Positions 1 to 9,375 are shown, numbered from the stretch's first letter. The stretch is DNA of 64,000 nt from Shinella yambaruensis (GCF_022899355.1 NZ_JALJCK010000008.1:186001-250000); one strand, 5' to 3'. Notes: a model not told the origin generated them from the sequence alone. Program-made: numbers and translations.

Positions 1-19
1 GCTGAGGCGCGGGCGCGGT

Positions 20-1540
20 TCAGGCGCCGATGCGGCTGCGGCCTTCCGCCTTGCGCATGTCCTTCAGGACCGCGCCGAGCGTTTGCGCCGCGCCTGCGAT
101 CATGCGCGGCGGGGCGGAGCTGAAGCCGAGGACGAGGCCGCGCTGGCGCACCGGCGTGATGGCGAAGCGGCCGATCGGCGAGACGAGCACGTTGCGCTCG
201 GCCGCGCGACGGGCGACGGCAAATTCGTCAAGGCCCTCCGCCAGGCGGCCGATCGTGTGGAAGCCCGTTTCGGTGGGCGCGACCTCCAGGAGGCCCGCCA
301 TGTGGCGCGCCGCCCCGTCGAGCAGCGCCTCCAGCCGTTCGGCGTAGACGCGCCGCATGCGGCGGATATGGCTGGCGAAATGCCCGCATTCGATGAAGCT
401 GGCGACGACCGATTGCAGGCTGGCGGGCGAGCCCTGCAGGGTCGCCCCGGCGATGCGGTAGAAGACGTCGACCAGGCCCGGCGGCGCGACGACATAGCCG
501 AGGCGCAGCGCCGCGAACAGCGTCTTCGAGAAACTGCCGACATAGATGACGCGGCCGGACGTATCGACGCTCTTCAGCGTCGGCGGCGGATGGCCGGCAT
601 AGTGGAACTCGCCGACATAGTCGTCCTCGATGATCCAGGCGCCGGCCCGTTCGGCGGCGCGCAGCAGCTCGAAGCGGCGCTGCAGGCTCATCGTCACGCC
701 GAGCGGATGCTGGTGGGCCGGCGTCACGAAGGCGAGGCGGAAATCCGGCGCCACCTCCAGCCCCTCGGCGACGTTGATGCCCTCCTCGTCGATGCCGAGC
801 GGCACCAGCCGCGCGCCGGACGAGATCAGGCTGTTGCGCGCGCCGATCGCGCCGGGATTCTCGATCCAGACGGCATCGCCGGGGTCGAGCAGGGTGTTGC
901 CGATGCGGTTGAAGGCGTCCTGCGCGCCGTTGAAGATGAAGACCTGTTCCGGCTCGCAGGTGATGCCCCGGTTGGCGCGCAGATGCATCGCCACGGCCCG
1001 GCGCAGCTCCATCAGCCCCTCGGCCGGCGGATAGCCGAGCAGGAGGTTGCGCGGCTGGCGCCAGTAGCGCGCGACCATGCTCGCCCACAGCGCCATCGGG
1101 AATTCGTCGAAGGCCGGGATGCCGGTGATGAAGGGGCGCGGGTTCTCCGGATGGGCGAGGCGGGGAAAATAGTGCTCGGAGGCGTCCGCGCTGAGCTGGG
1201 CAAGGCGCGGCGGGCTGCGGATCTCGTCTCCGGCCGGGCTTGCCGGGACCGCGGCCGGCCGGCCGTCGCGCAGCGTGTCCGTGACATAGGCGCCGGCGCC
1301 GATGCTGGAGCGGAGCAGCCCCTCGGCGGCAAGCTGCTCGTAGACGCTGATCGCCGTGGTGCGCGAGACGCCGTGGTCCTTCGCCAGCGTGCGGCTGGAG
1401 GGCAGGCGCTCGCCCGGCTGCAGCTTTCCCGAAAGGATCATGTCGCGCAGCGCCGAAGAGAGCTGGGCGCTGATGGGCGTGCGCGAACCGCGGTCGAACT
1501 GCAGCGTGGGCAGCAGCGCGCCGCCCGGATATTTTACCAT
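20..1540 (-). CDS. MocR/PdxR-type regulator (GntR wHTH + aminotransferase-like domain)
   Basis: Transcription factor of the MocR subfamily of GntR regulators, 506 aa. Residues ~20-88 form the winged helix-turn-helix ([20 protein letters not shown]). Residues ~135-500 are a fold-type I aminotransferase-like domain keeping the PLP lysine in SFSKTL (K339), with ENPG, EDDY and LRLGY around it, so PLP or an aldimine is probably the effector platform. I chose the ATG at 1540 because GGAGGG lies a few bases upstream; the frame stays open further upstream but that part is not conserved-looking. It is divergent from the enolase-like gene at 1701. The intergenic region carries TGGTCC/TGGACC repeats that are probably its operator and promoter. 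Family assignment is sure; the effector is unknown. Confidence 0.93.
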   Translation of the reverse strand: MVKYPGGALLPTLQFDRGSRTPISAQLSSALRDMILSGKLQPGERLPSSRTLAKDHGVSRTTAISVYEQLAAEGLLRSSIGAGAYVTDTLRDGRPAAVPASPAGDEIRSPPRLAQLSADASEHYFPRLAHPENPRPFITGIPAFDEFPMALWASMVARYWRQPRNLLLGYPPAEGLMELRRAVAMHLRANRGITCEPEQVFIFNGAQDAFNRIGNTLLDPGDAVWIENPGAIGARNSLISSGARLVPLGIDEEGINVAEGLEVAPDFRLAFVTPAHQHPLGVTMSLQRRFELLRAAERAGAWIIEDDYVGEFHYAGHPPPTLKSVDTSGRVIYVGSFSKTLFAALRLGYVVAPPGLVDVFYRIAGATLQGSPASLQSVVASFIECGHFASHIRRMRRVYAERLEALLDGAARHMAGLLEVAPTETGFHTIGRLAEGLDEFAVARRAAERNVLVSPIGRFAITPVRQRGLVLGFSSAPPRMIAGAAQTLGAVLKDMRKAEGRSRIGA

Positions 1541-1570
1541 CTCGCCCTCCGGCCTGTCGTCCCGCCGCAA

Positions 1571-1637
1571 TAATGGTCCGCTACGAAAAGCAAAGTGGAC
1601 CTTCTCGCCCGAATATTTTCCGATGATTGTCGGACCA
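1571..1637. promoter_or_regulatory. candidate MocR operator in the divergent region
   Basis: TAATGGTCC begins at 1571 and GTGGACCTT at 1595, so the TGGTCC and TGGACC cores (1574, 1596) start 22 nt apart. A third copy, GGACCA, is at 1632-1637. The same pair with the same 22-nt phase recurs at 4300-4332, ahead of the binding-protein gene. MocR proteins are known to bind direct repeats about two helical turns apart, which fits. Assignment to this regulator is inference. Confidence 0.6.
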
Positions 1638-1700
1638 GTTCGCGGCGTCAAGGGTCTATCCGCCCAAGGCGCCTTCGCCCACCAGACAGACCGGACCGCC

Positions 1701-2804
1701 ATGAAGATCAAGCGCATCGAGACCTTCTGCAACCGCCATGTCGGCTTCGTCCGCATCACCGACGAGACCGGCGCGACCGGCTGGGGCCAGGTCTCGACCT
1801 ACAATGCCGACATCACATCCGAGGTGCTGCACCGCCAGGTCGCGCCCTATACGGTCGGCGCCGAGATCGCCGATCTCGACGATCATCTCGACCGCATCTT
1901 CGAGCGCGAGCACAAGTTCCCGGGCTCCTATCTCTGCCGCGCCTTCTGCGGCCTCGACACGGCGATCTGGGACCTGCGCGGCAAGCTGGCGGAAAAGCCC
2001 GTCGCGGCGCTGCTCGGCGGCTCGGCCGGCCCGCTGCGCGCCTATGCCTCCTCGATGAAGCGCGACATCACGCCGGCCGACGAGGCCGAGCGCTTCAGGC
2101 GCCTGCGCGGCGAATACGGCTTCGACGCCTTCAAGTTCCGCGTCGGCGCGGAATGCGGGCGCGACCGGGACGAATGGCCGGGCCGGACGGAGGAGATCAT
2201 CCCGGCGATCGCCCGGGCCGTCGGCGCGGAGGCCGATCTCCTGGCCGACGCCAATTCCTGCTATTCCCCGGCCCGCGCCATCGAGGTCGGCAGGATCATG
2301 CAGGACAACGGCCTCGTGCACTACGAGGAGCCCTGCCCCTACTGGGAGCTCGAACAGACGCGGCAGGTGACCGAGGCGCTCGACATCGACGTCACCGGCG
2401 GCGAGCAGGACTGCGACCTCGCCACCTGGCGGCGCATGATCGAGATGCGCGCCGTCGACATCGTGCAGCCGGACATCTGCTATCTCGGCGGCATCAGCCG
2501 GACGCTGCGCGTGGTGCGCATGGCCGCGGCCGCCGGCCTGCCGGTGACGCCGCACGCCGCCAACCTCTCTATGGTGACGCTCTTCACCATGCACCTGCTG
2601 CGCGCCATCCCGAACGGCGGCAAGTATCTCGAATTCTCCATCGAGGGCGAGGACTACTATCCCTGGCAGGACGGCCTCTTCCGCTCGTCGCCCTATGCCA
2701 TCGTCGGCGGCAGGGCGACGGTGGGCGAGGAGCCCGGCTGGGGCGTGGAGATCGATCCGGAATGGCTGGCGCGCTCCAGCTACCAGATGAGCGAGGCGAA
2801 CTGA
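1701..2804 (+). CDS. enolase-superfamily enzyme (mandelate racemase/muconate lactonizing type)
   Basis: Probable acid-sugar dehydratase, racemase or epimerase, 367 aa. Visible features: a capping domain at residues 1-~110, K145-F-R147 at the second-strand position of the barrel, metal ligands D183, E209 and E235, and the D258...H285 dyad typical of the mandelate racemase subgroup, with E311 near the end of the barrel. The reaction needs abstraction of a proton alpha to a carboxylate; the substrate is unknown. The second strand has K-x-R rather than the common K-x-K or K-x-H. The ATG at 1701 matches the start of the conserved MKIKRIE strand; no strong ribosome-binding site is evident. The aldehyde dehydrogenase gene starts 1 nt after its stop, so the two are co-transcribed. 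Confidence 0.88.
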   Translation: MKIKRIETFCNRHVGFVRITDETGATGWGQVSTYNADITSEVLHRQVAPYTVGAEIADLDDHLDRIFEREHKFPGSYLCRAFCGLDTAIWDLRGKLAEKPVAALLGGSAGPLRAYASSMKRDITPADEAERFRRLRGEYGFDAFKFRVGAECGRDRDEWPGRTEEIIPAIARAVGAEADLLADANSCYSPARAIEVGRIMQDNGLVHYEEPCPYWELEQTRQVTEALDIDVTGGEQDCDLATWRRMIEMRAVDIVQPDICYLGGISRTLRVVRMAAAAGLPVTPHAANLSMVTLFTMHLLRAIPNGGKYLEFSIEGEDYYPWQDGLFRSSPYAIVGGRATVGEEPGWGVEIDPEWLARSSYQMSEAN

Positions 2805-2805
2805 G

Positions 2806-4302
2806 ATGAACACCGAGACCCTCGTCGGCGAGTATTTCGCCAGCGGCACGCTTTCCGGCCTGCCCACCGGGCATTTCATCGACGGCGCCTTCGTCGCGGC
2901 TTCGGGCGGGCGCACGATGGAGACCTTCGATCCCGGCTCCGCCCGCCCCTACCATGCCTTCGCCGCCGGTGACGGCAGCGACGTGGACCGGGCGGTCGCC
3001 GCCGCCCGCCGCGCCCAGCGCGCCTGGGGCCGCACCAGGGCGAGCGCCCGCGGCGCGATCCTGTCGCGCGCCGCCGAACTCATCCGGGCGGAGGCGGCGC
3101 GGCTTGCCGTGGTGGAAAGCCTCGACAGCGGCAAGGCGCTGCAGGAGGCGGAGGGCGATGTCGCGGGCGCGGCGCGCTGCTTCGACTACTACGCCGGCGC
3201 GGCCGACAAGATCCAGGGCGACACCTTCCCGCTCGGCGCCGACCATATCGGCTATTCCATCGAGGAGCCGGCCGGCGTCACCGCCCATGTCATTCCCTGG
3301 AACTATCCGCTCTCGACGGCCGCCCGCAGCATCGCGCCGGCGCTCGCCGCCGGCTGCACCGTGGTCGCCAAGCCCGCCGAGCAGACGCCGCTGACGGCGC
3401 TGATGCTCGCCGGCATCCTCGCCCGCGCCGGCCTTCCCGCCGGCGTCTGCAACGTCGTCACCGGCACGGGCGCGGAGGCCGGCGGGCCGCTGGTCGCCCA
3501 TCCGGATGTCCGCCACGTCACCTTCACCGGCTCCGTGCCGACGGGCATCCGCGTGATGCAGTCGGCCGCCGCGCATGTCGCCAGCGTCGTGCTCGAACTC
3601 GGCGGCAAGTCGCCGGTCATCGTCATGGCCGATGCGGACATGGACGCCGCCGTGGAGGGCGTGCTCGGCGCGATCTACGAGAATGCCGGGCAGATCTGCT
3701 CGGCGGGCTCGCGCCTCGTCGTCGAGCGCGGGGTGCATGCCGAGCTGGTCGGACGCCTTGCCGGGCGCGCGGCCGGCCTCAGGCTCGGCCATGGCCTGCG
3801 CCGCCCGCAGGTCGGCGCGCTCTCCTCCGCCGCGCATCTCGACAAGGTGGCCGGCTATGTCGAGGGTGCCCGCGCGCGCGGCGTCACCATTGCCGCCGGC
3901 GGCGAGCGGGCGACGGACCCGCAGAGCGGCGCCGGCTGGTTCTTCCAGCCGACGATCCTCGACGCGGTAAAGGCGGACGATCCCGTCATCCAGGAGGAGA
4001 TTTTCGGCCCCGTCCTCTCCGTGCAGGTCGTCGACGGCGAGGAGGAGGCCGTGGCGGTGGCGAACGGCACCGATTTCGGCCTCGTCGCCGGCATCTACAC
4101 AGGCGATTTCGGCCGCGCCCACCGCATGGCGCGCGATATCGACGCCGGCCAGGTCTACATCAACGAATATTTCGCCGGCGGCATCGAGGTGCCCTTCGGC
4201 GGCAACAAGCTGTCCGGCTTCGGCCGCGAGAAGGGCTTTGCCGCGCTGCGCAGCTACACACGCACGAAAAGCCTGACGGCGAAGATCGGCGGATCGTCAT
4301 AA
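2806..4302 (+). CDS. NAD(P)-dependent aldehyde dehydrogenase
   Basis: Oxidises an aldehyde to the acid, 498 aa, full length for the ALDH superfamily. Catalytic features: N166 in PWNYP, K189 in VAKPAEQTP, the Rossmann loop FTGSVPTG at 240-247, the general base E264 in LELGGKSP, and the nucleophile C298 in NAGQICSAG. The overall look is betaine-aldehyde/succinate-semialdehyde type. It follows the enolase-like gene with 1 nt between stop and ATG, and precedes a polyamine-type ABC importer. The likely pathway is uptake, then enolase-type chemistry, then aldehyde oxidation. The substrate is not identifiable from sequence. Confidence 0.92.
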   Translation: MNTETLVGEYFASGTLSGLPTGHFIDGAFVAASGGRTMETFDPGSARPYHAFAAGDGSDVDRAVAAARRAQRAWGRTRASARGAILSRAAELIRAEAARLAVVESLDSGKALQEAEGDVAGAARCFDYYAGAADKIQGDTFPLGADHIGYSIEEPAGVTAHVIPWNYPLSTAARSIAPALAAGCTVVAKPAEQTPLTALMLAGILARAGLPAGVCNVVTGTGAEAGGPLVAHPDVRHVTFTGSVPTGIRVMQSAAAHVASVVLELGGKSPVIVMADADMDAAVEGVLGAIYENAGQICSAGSRLVVERGVHAELVGRLAGRAAGLRLGHGLRRPQVGALSSAAHLDKVAGYVEGARARGVTIAAGGERATDPQSGAGWFFQPTILDAVKADDPVIQEEIFGPVLSVQVVDGEEEAVAVANGTDFGLVAGIYTGDFGRAHRMARDIDAGQVYINEYFAGGIEVPFGGNKLSGFGREKGFAALRSYTRTKSLTAKIGGSS

Positions 4303-4335
4303 TGGTCTTACGGCAAGGAGATAATGGACCTTTCG
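4300..4335. promoter_or_regulatory. second copy of the MocR-type repeat operator
   Basis: TAATGGTC at 4300-4307 and ATGGACCTT at 4324-4332. The TGGTC and TGGACC cores start at 4303 and 4325, the same 22-nt phase as in the 1571-1601 copy, while the spacer sequence differs. It overlaps the aldehyde dehydrogenase stop codon and lies about 140 nt before the binding-protein start. A promoter for the transporter is therefore likely in 4336-4460, though I see no convincing -35/-10 pair. Confidence 0.55.
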
Positions 4336-4475
4336 GGGAAGCCAATCTCGTCCTTTGATGCCAGCGGCTAGAAATCGGGAATAGAGCGTCATCGACGGGA
4401 GCGAGATGGCCCTCCATGGGGAAGAACGCCGGAAAAACGGCGACTTGCAACAGCCAAACGGAAGAGGAGAACAGC

Positions 4476-5552
4476 ATGAAAACGACATTCGCGCTCGCCG
4501 CGACGACGGCGCTTGCCCTGTTCATGGCAGGCAATGCGGCACAGGCCGAGACCCTGCGCCTGCTCACCTGGGGCGGCTATGCGCCGGACAACGTCATCAA
4601 GCTCTTCGAGGAGGCGAACCCCGACATCACCGTCGAGGTGACGCTGTCCAACAACGAGGAGATGGTCGCGAAGCTCCGGGCGACCGGCGGCGCGGGCTAC
4701 GACCTCGCCCAGCCGAGCCATGACCGCATCTTCGCGGCCCAGCAGGAATACAACATCTACAAGCCGCTCGACCTCTCGAAGATCGAGACGGCGAACCTGG
4801 CGCCGAACCTGCTCGACGGCGTGAAGGCCAATGCGACGATCGACGGCGCGCTCTACGCCGTGCCGCACCAGTGGGGCACGTCCGGCATCGTCGCCGACAT
4901 TTCCAAGGCGCCGAACGTCAAGGGCTGGGGCGACCTCTGCAATCCGGAATACAAGGGCCGCACCTCGATGCGCCTGCGCCGCACCATCCTGCTCGGCACG
5001 GCCTTCTCGCTCGGCAAGGACCCGTTCGCGCTCTATGGCGACAAGGCGGCCTACCAGACGATGCTCGACGAGGTGACGGAAAAGCTGATCGCCTGCAAGG
5101 ACAACGTCAAGACCTACTGGAACGGCGGCGACGACCTTTCGACGCTCCTGCTGTCGGGCGAGGTCGTCGTCTCGGAGGCCTGGGATTCCACGGCCTTCAA
5201 GCTCTACGGCCAGAACAAGAACCTCGTCTACGTGCCGCCGGAAACCGGCGCGCTCGCCTGGATCGACACCTTCGTCATCCCGCGCAAGGGCGAGGCGGAC
5301 GATGCCGCCTACAAGTGGATCAACTTCGTCATGAAGCCCGAGATCGTCAAGCTGATGTCGGATTCCACCGGCGCCATCGCCGCCGTCAGCAACGGCATCG
5401 ACCTCTTGCCGGACGACAAGCAGGCCGCCGTCAAGGCCGCCTTCGACGAGCAGGACCTCACCAACCTCAAGTTCTTCGCCAATATTCCGGCGGGGCTCGA
5501 GGACATGGAAGGCAAGGCGCTGGAGCGCATCAAGGCCGCGACGTCCAACTGA
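4476..5552 (+). CDS. polyamine-type ABC transporter substrate-binding protein
   Basis: Periplasmic solute-binding protein of the PotD/PotF family, 358 aa. A signal peptide of ~24 aa ends at QAETLRLL. The mature start RLLTWGGYAPDN is characteristic of the family, and GYDLAQPSHD and the late WIDTFVIPRK segment line the ligand cleft. The ATG at 4476 is preceded by GAAGAGGAGA. It is the first gene of the import cassette 4476-8443 and is followed by a terminator-like hairpin. The ligand may be a polyamine or another amine or amino-acid derivative; the neighbouring enolase-like enzyme suggests it carries a carboxylate. Confidence 0.9.
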   Translation: MKTTFALAATTALALFMAGNAAQAETLRLLTWGGYAPDNVIKLFEEANPDITVEVTLSNNEEMVAKLRATGGAGYDLAQPSHDRIFAAQQEYNIYKPLDLSKIETANLAPNLLDGVKANATIDGALYAVPHQWGTSGIVADISKAPNVKGWGDLCNPEYKGRTSMRLRRTILLGTAFSLGKDPFALYGDKAAYQTMLDEVTEKLIACKDNVKTYWNGGDDLSTLLLSGEVVVSEAWDSTAFKLYGQNKNLVYVPPETGALAWIDTFVIPRKGEADDAAYKWINFVMKPEIVKLMSDSTGAIAAVSNGIDLLPDDKQAAVKAAFDEQDLTNLKFFANIPAGLEDMEGKALERIKAATSN

Positions 5553-5573
5553 TCGCCTCCCAAGGCAGTTCCG

Positions 5574-5606
5574 GCCGGCCGAGGGCGCCCTTGGCCGGCT
5601 GTTTTT
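5574..5606 (+). terminator. Rho-independent-type hairpin between binding protein and ATPase genes
   Basis: The left arm GCCGGCC (5574-5580) pairs with GGCCGGC (5593-5599), and an inner GAGG/CCTT segment extends the stem to about 11 bp with one G-T pair. TGTTTTT follows. It sits 22 nt after the binding-protein stop. It probably acts as a partial terminator or 3'-end protector that raises binding-protein mRNA over the downstream genes. Confidence 0.75.
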
Positions 5607-5610
5607 CCCG

Positions 5611-6708
5611 ATGGCCGCGAGCAACGAGCACTCCATGCACGATCTTCAATGCGAAAGCCTGAGCAAGCGGTTCGGCGCCTATACCGCCGTCGACAGCGTA
5701 TCCTTCGCTGTCCCGCGCGGGTCCTTCTTCTCCATTCTCGGCCCCTCCGGCTGCGGCAAGACCACGCTGATGCGCATGATCGCCGGCTTCGAGACGCCGA
5801 CGGGCGGCGACATCCGCATCAAGGGCCGGTCGGTGCTTTCGACGCCGCCGAACAAGCGCCCCGTCAAGATGGTGTTCCAGCATCTCGCGCTCTTCCCGAT
5901 GATGAATGTCGGCGAGAACATCGCCTACGGCCTGCGCTGCCGCGGCGAGAACAGGGCCGACATCGCCCGCAAGGTGGCGAGGGTGCTCGACCGCGTCGGC
6001 CTGCCCGGCGCGGCGGAAAAGCAGGTCTCCCAGCTCTCCGGCGGCCAGAAGCAGCGCATCGCCATCGCCCGCTGCATGGTGCTGGAGCCGGACGTGCTGC
6101 TGCTCGACGAACCGCTCGGCGCGCTCGACCTCAAGCTGCGCGAGCGCATGAAGATCGAGCTGAAGCAGCTGCAGCACCAGTTCGAGACGACCTTCCTCTA
6201 CATCACCCACGACCAGTCGGAAGCGCTGCTGATGTCCGACAATGTCGCGGTCATGAATGCCGGCCGGTTCGAGCAGATCGGCGCGCCGCAGGACCTCTAC
6301 AACAATCCGAAGACCGGCTTCGTCGCCGGCTTCGTCGGCGACAGCAACCGCTGGCCCGGCCGGGCGCTCTCGGTTTCGGACGGCAAGGTGCGCGTGGCGA
6401 TCGACGGCGGCGGCGAGGCGATCGCGCTCGCCGGGGACGAGCGCATCGCGGCCGGCGGGCCGGTCGAGCTCTTCGTGCGCCCGGAGGTCATCTCGATCGG
6501 CGCCGGCAGCGGGAACGGGCTGGAGGGCACCGTCGAGAGCCTGCTGTTCAACGGTGCGAGCAGCCGCATCCTCGTGCGCATGGCGAACGGCCACCTCGTC
6601 GAGGTCGGCCAGGCGGTGATGGACGGTTCGGTCAAGATCGCGCCGGGCGAGACGGTCGCCATCGGCTGGAGCCGGAGCCACGGCCGCGCCTTTTCCGTTG
6701 CGGGGTGA
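5611..6708 (+). CDS. polyamine-type ABC transporter ATPase
   Basis: Cytoplasmic ATPase of the PotA/PotG class, 365 aa. Walker A is GPSGCGKTT, the signature LSGGQKQRIA, Walker B VLLLDEPLGALD, and the switch histidine lies in TFLYITHDQ. A C-terminal TOBE-like region follows (about residues 245-365). The ATG at 5611 lies just after the hairpin T-run; an internal ATG at 5635 (MHDLQCES) matches the usual family start better and could be the true one. It is followed within 5 nt by the first permease gene. Confidence 0.92.
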   Translation: MAASNEHSMHDLQCESLSKRFGAYTAVDSVSFAVPRGSFFSILGPSGCGKTTLMRMIAGFETPTGGDIRIKGRSVLSTPPNKRPVKMVFQHLALFPMMNVGENIAYGLRCRGENRADIARKVARVLDRVGLPGAAEKQVSQLSGGQKQRIAIARCMVLEPDVLLLDEPLGALDLKLRERMKIELKQLQHQFETTFLYITHDQSEALLMSDNVAVMNAGRFEQIGAPQDLYNNPKTGFVAGFVGDSNRWPGRALSVSDGKVRVAIDGGGEAIALAGDERIAAGGPVELFVRPEVISIGAGSGNGLEGTVESLLFNGASSRILVRMANGHLVEVGQAVMDGSVKIAPGETVAIGWSRSHGRAFSVAG

Positions 6709-6713
6709 GGGCG

Positions 6714-7583
6714 ATGGCGCGCACCGATATCGGAAAACTCTCGCTCATCCTGCTCTTCGCCCCCTTCGCGCTGTGGATCGCGCTGCTGATCATCCTGCCG
6801 CAGCTCGGCATCGGCTATATCTCGCTGCGCGAGAAGGTGGGGCCGGGCGAATACACCTTCGGCTTTGCGAACTATATCGCCTTCCTCTCCGAGCCGATCT
6901 ACTGGAACACGCTGCTGCGCACGGCCTGGATGTCGATCCTCGTCACCGCCATGGCGCTCGCCGTCGGTTTTCCCGTCGCCTACTACATCGCCAAGATCGC
7001 CCGGCGCCGCGCGCGCGCCGCGCTCTTCCTGATGTGCCTCATCCCGCTCTGGGTGAGCGACCTCGTGCGGGCCTTCGGCTGGATCGTCATCCTGCGCGAG
7101 ACCGGCCTCGTCTCGACCTTCCTCCAGAAGATCGGCCTCGTCGGCGGCCCGGTCGAACTGCTCTACAACGACGCCACCGTCGTCATGGGCCTCGTCTACA
7201 CGGTGGTGCTCTTCATGATCGTGCCGCTCGTCTCCACGCTCGACGGCATGGACAATTCGCTGATCGAGGCGGGCTACAATCTCGGCGGCAGCCGCTTCAC
7301 CGTGTTCCGCCGCATCGTCGTGCCCTATGCCATGCCGGGCATCGTCGCCGGCTGCATCATCGTCTTCATGCTGACGGCGGGCAGCTACCTCACGCCCATC
7401 CTGCTCGGCGGCAAGAACAGCATGTGGTTCACCGAGCAGATCTACGAACAGTTCGTGACGCGCTACAACTGGGAATCGGGGGCGACCTTCGGCGTGCTGC
7501 TGCTCGTCTTCACCTCGTTCGTCGTCTGGCTCGGCCTGCGGCTCACCGGCCAGAGCCTCGCCTCCACCGTCGCAAAGGACTGA
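6714..7583 (+). CDS. polyamine-type ABC transporter permease 1 (PotB/PotH-like)
   Basis: Inner-membrane permease, 289 aa, with about six hydrophobic segments. The first is at residues ~10-30 (LILLFAPFALWIALLII). The cytoplasmic EAA-like loop appears as EAGYNLGGSRFTVFRRIVVPYAMPG near residues 182-207. The ATG at 6714 follows GTGAGGGCG, which serves as ribosome-binding site and overlaps the ATPase stop region. It pairs with the second permease to form the channel. Only 2 nt separate its stop from the next ATG, so the genes are translationally linked. Confidence 0.92.
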   Translation: MARTDIGKLSLILLFAPFALWIALLIILPQLGIGYISLREKVGPGEYTFGFANYIAFLSEPIYWNTLLRTAWMSILVTAMALAVGFPVAYYIAKIARRRARAALFLMCLIPLWVSDLVRAFGWIVILRETGLVSTFLQKIGLVGGPVELLYNDATVVMGLVYTVVLFMIVPLVSTLDGMDNSLIEAGYNLGGSRFTVFRRIVVPYAMPGIVAGCIIVFMLTAGSYLTPILLGGKNSMWFTEQIYEQFVTRYNWESGATFGVLLLVFTSFVVWLGLRLTGQSLASTVAKD

Positions 7584-7585
7584 CC

Positions 7586-8443
7586 ATGAACGTCGCGGCC
7601 CCGCAATCGCCCTTCCTGCAATGGCTCTACCGCGGCTACATGCTGGCGTTCCTGTTGTATCTCGCCGCCCCGCTCTTTGCCGCCGGCATGTTCGCCTTCA
7701 ACGATTCCATGTTCCCGGCGCTGCCGTGGAACGGCTTCACGCTCGACTGGTTCTTCAGCAGCACCGAGCCGAAGATCGGCATGTTCCACGACCGGCGCCT
7801 GCTGCGCGGCCTTGAGAATTCGCTCTATATCGGCGTCATCGTCTCGGCGCTCGCCGTCGCGGCCGGCACCTGCAACGCCTTCCTCTTCGAGCGCAAGCAG
7901 TTTCCCGGCAAGAGCTTCTTCTACATCCTGATGATCGTGCCGCTGGTCATTCCCGGCGTCATCCTCGGCATCTCGATCCTCGTCTTCGCCAGCATGATCG
8001 CCAACGGGCTCGAGGAGACCTTCGGCATCGAATGGGATTTCCTGCGCCCGGGCCTCTTCCTCGTCATCCTCGGCCAGTTCTCGTTTCTGACGACCATCAC
8101 CTCGCTGGTCATCGCCGCGCGCCTGCGCAAGTTCGACATCTCGCTGGAGGAGGCCGCGCTCAATCTCGGCGCGACGCGGCTGCGCGTGCTGGCGACGGTG
8201 ACGCTGCCCTATCTGATGCCCGCGCTCTTCTCCGCCTTCGTCGTCGCCTTCCTCGTCTCCTTCGAGAACTTCAACACGACGCTGATGCTGGTCGGCTCCG
8301 ACGCGCCGCTGACCATCACCATGTACGACCGCATGGTGAAGGTCGGCTCGACGCCGGTGCTGAACGCCGTCTCGTTCTTCCTGATGGTGGGCTCGGGGGC
8401 GCTGGCGCTGCTGAGCGTCGTGGTGCAGCGCGGCAAGGAGTGA
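7586..8443 (+). CDS. polyamine-type ABC transporter permease 2 (PotC/PotI-like)
   Basis: Second inner-membrane permease, 285 aa. Hydrophobic segments include ~18-36, ~85-105 and ~118-145. The EAA-loop EEAALNLGATRLRVLATVTLPYLMP lies near residues 187-212. It is the last gene of the cassette; a hairpin with a short T-run follows at 8451-8477, before the convergent epimerase-like gene. Function as the partner of the 6714-7583 permease is secure from order and family; the substrate is not. Confidence 0.92.
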   Translation: MNVAAPQSPFLQWLYRGYMLAFLLYLAAPLFAAGMFAFNDSMFPALPWNGFTLDWFFSSTEPKIGMFHDRRLLRGLENSLYIGVIVSALAVAAGTCNAFLFERKQFPGKSFFYILMIVPLVIPGVILGISILVFASMIANGLEETFGIEWDFLRPGLFLVILGQFSFLTTITSLVIAARLRKFDISLEEAALNLGATRLRVLATVTLPYLMPALFSAFVVAFLVSFENFNTTLMLVGSDAPLTITMYDRMVKVGSTPVLNAVSFFLMVGSGALALLSVVVQRGKE

Positions 8444-8450
8444 GCCGCGC

Positions 8451-8477
8451 CCCGGCTTGCCGGGACCCGGCCTCGTT
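8451..8477 (+). terminator. hairpin terminator after the permease gene
   Basis: CCCGG-CTTG-CCGGG (8451-8464) lies 7 nt after the permease stop, and CGTTTTC follows at about 8474. It falls between convergent genes (8443 and 8479), the expected place for a terminator. The T-run is weak and separated from the stem. Confidence 0.5.
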
Positions 8478-8478
8478 T

Positions 8479-9375
8479 TCAGGCGGGCAGGTGCGCCTCG
8501 CGGACGAGCGCCTGCTTGAGCCGCGCCGTTTCCAGGCCGAGTTCGATGAAGCGGTGGGCGTGGCGGGCGAGCGCGACATTGTCGTCCCACAGATTGCGCC
8601 AGATCGCCGTCTTTAGAGAAAGGTCCTTGTCGACGATCGTCGTGGAGAAGGATTCGAAGGTGACATAGTCGTCCCAGCCGATGGCGACGAGCGCATCGAA
8701 GATCGCCGGAAAGTCGATCGTGCCGGTGCCGAGATAGCCGCGATGGCTCTCGCCGACATGCAGGTAGCCGATCTTGCCGGCCGCGTGGCGGATGGCAAGG
8801 CCCACATCGGCCTCCTCGATGTTCATGTGGAACGTGTCGAGGTGCAGGAAGACGTTCGAGGCGCCGGTGTCGCGGATATAGGCCATGCCCTGCGCGGCGG
8901 TGTTCAGCATGTTGCTCTCGAAGCGGTTGACGATTTCGAGATTGAGCGTGACGCCGGCCGCCCTGGCCCGGTCCGCCACCTTGGAGAGCGCGGCAACGCT
9001 GGTGTCCCAGCCCTTTCTCGACAGGCTGTGCTCCTGCTTGCCGTGGGCGGAGCTGAGGATGCCGGCGAGCTTCGTGCCGCCGAGGTCGCGCACCAGCGCC
9101 ACGGCCCGGTCGAGGATGTCGACGCCATGGGCGACGATCGCCGGGTCGGCGCTGGAAATGTCGCCCTCCGGCGGCAGGCCCATGCTGATGGCGACGTCGA
9201 GGCCGCGTTCCCTGATACGGCCGGCAAGCCATTTCACATCGACCTGCGCGGGATCGAGATAGGAGAATTCGATGAGCCTGTAGCCGAGCCGCTGCGTGTT
9301 ATCGAGCGCCGTTTCGAGTTCGCCGCGCGAGGAGCCCGCGCTCCAGACGAAGGAATGGACACCGATTTTCGACAT
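8479..9375 (-). CDS. D-tagatose 3-epimerase/D-psicose epimerase-like sugar isomerase
   Basis: TIM-barrel enzyme of the sugar phosphate isomerase/epimerase (AP endonuclease 2-like) fold, 298 aa, the usual length. The metal site is fully present: E147 (NLEIVNRFE), D180 (LHLDTFHMN), H206 (LHVGESHRG) and E241 (VTFESFS). The spacing matches the ketose 3-epimerase family, and R212 sits where that family contacts the substrate. Expected reaction: C3 epimerisation of a free ketose or related isomerisation. It is the last gene of the minus-strand sugar operon and probably acts on the imported sugar before phosphorylation by the kinase at 12995-14389. Confidence 0.88.
   Translation of the reverse strand: MSKIGVHSFVWSAGSSRGELETALDNTQRLGYRLIEFSYLDPAQVDVKWLAGRIRERGLDVAISMGLPPEGDISSADPAIVAHGVDILDRAVALVRDLGGTKLAGILSSAHGKQEHSLSRKGWDTSVAALSKVADRARAAGVTLNLEIVNRFESNMLNTAAQGMAYIRDTGASNVFLHLDTFHMNIEEADVGLAIRHAAGKIGYLHVGESHRGYLGTGTIDFPAIFDALVAIGWDDYVTFESFSTTIVDKDLSLKTAIWRNLWDDNVALARHAHRFIELGLETARLKQALVREAHLPA

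Noticed and set aside
83-1573. Long plus-strand open frame (~496 codons) opposite the MocR gene
   Set aside because: It is the antisense frame of a clearly conserved MocR protein, with Arg/Ala/Asp-rich low-information sequence typical of GC-rich shadow frames.
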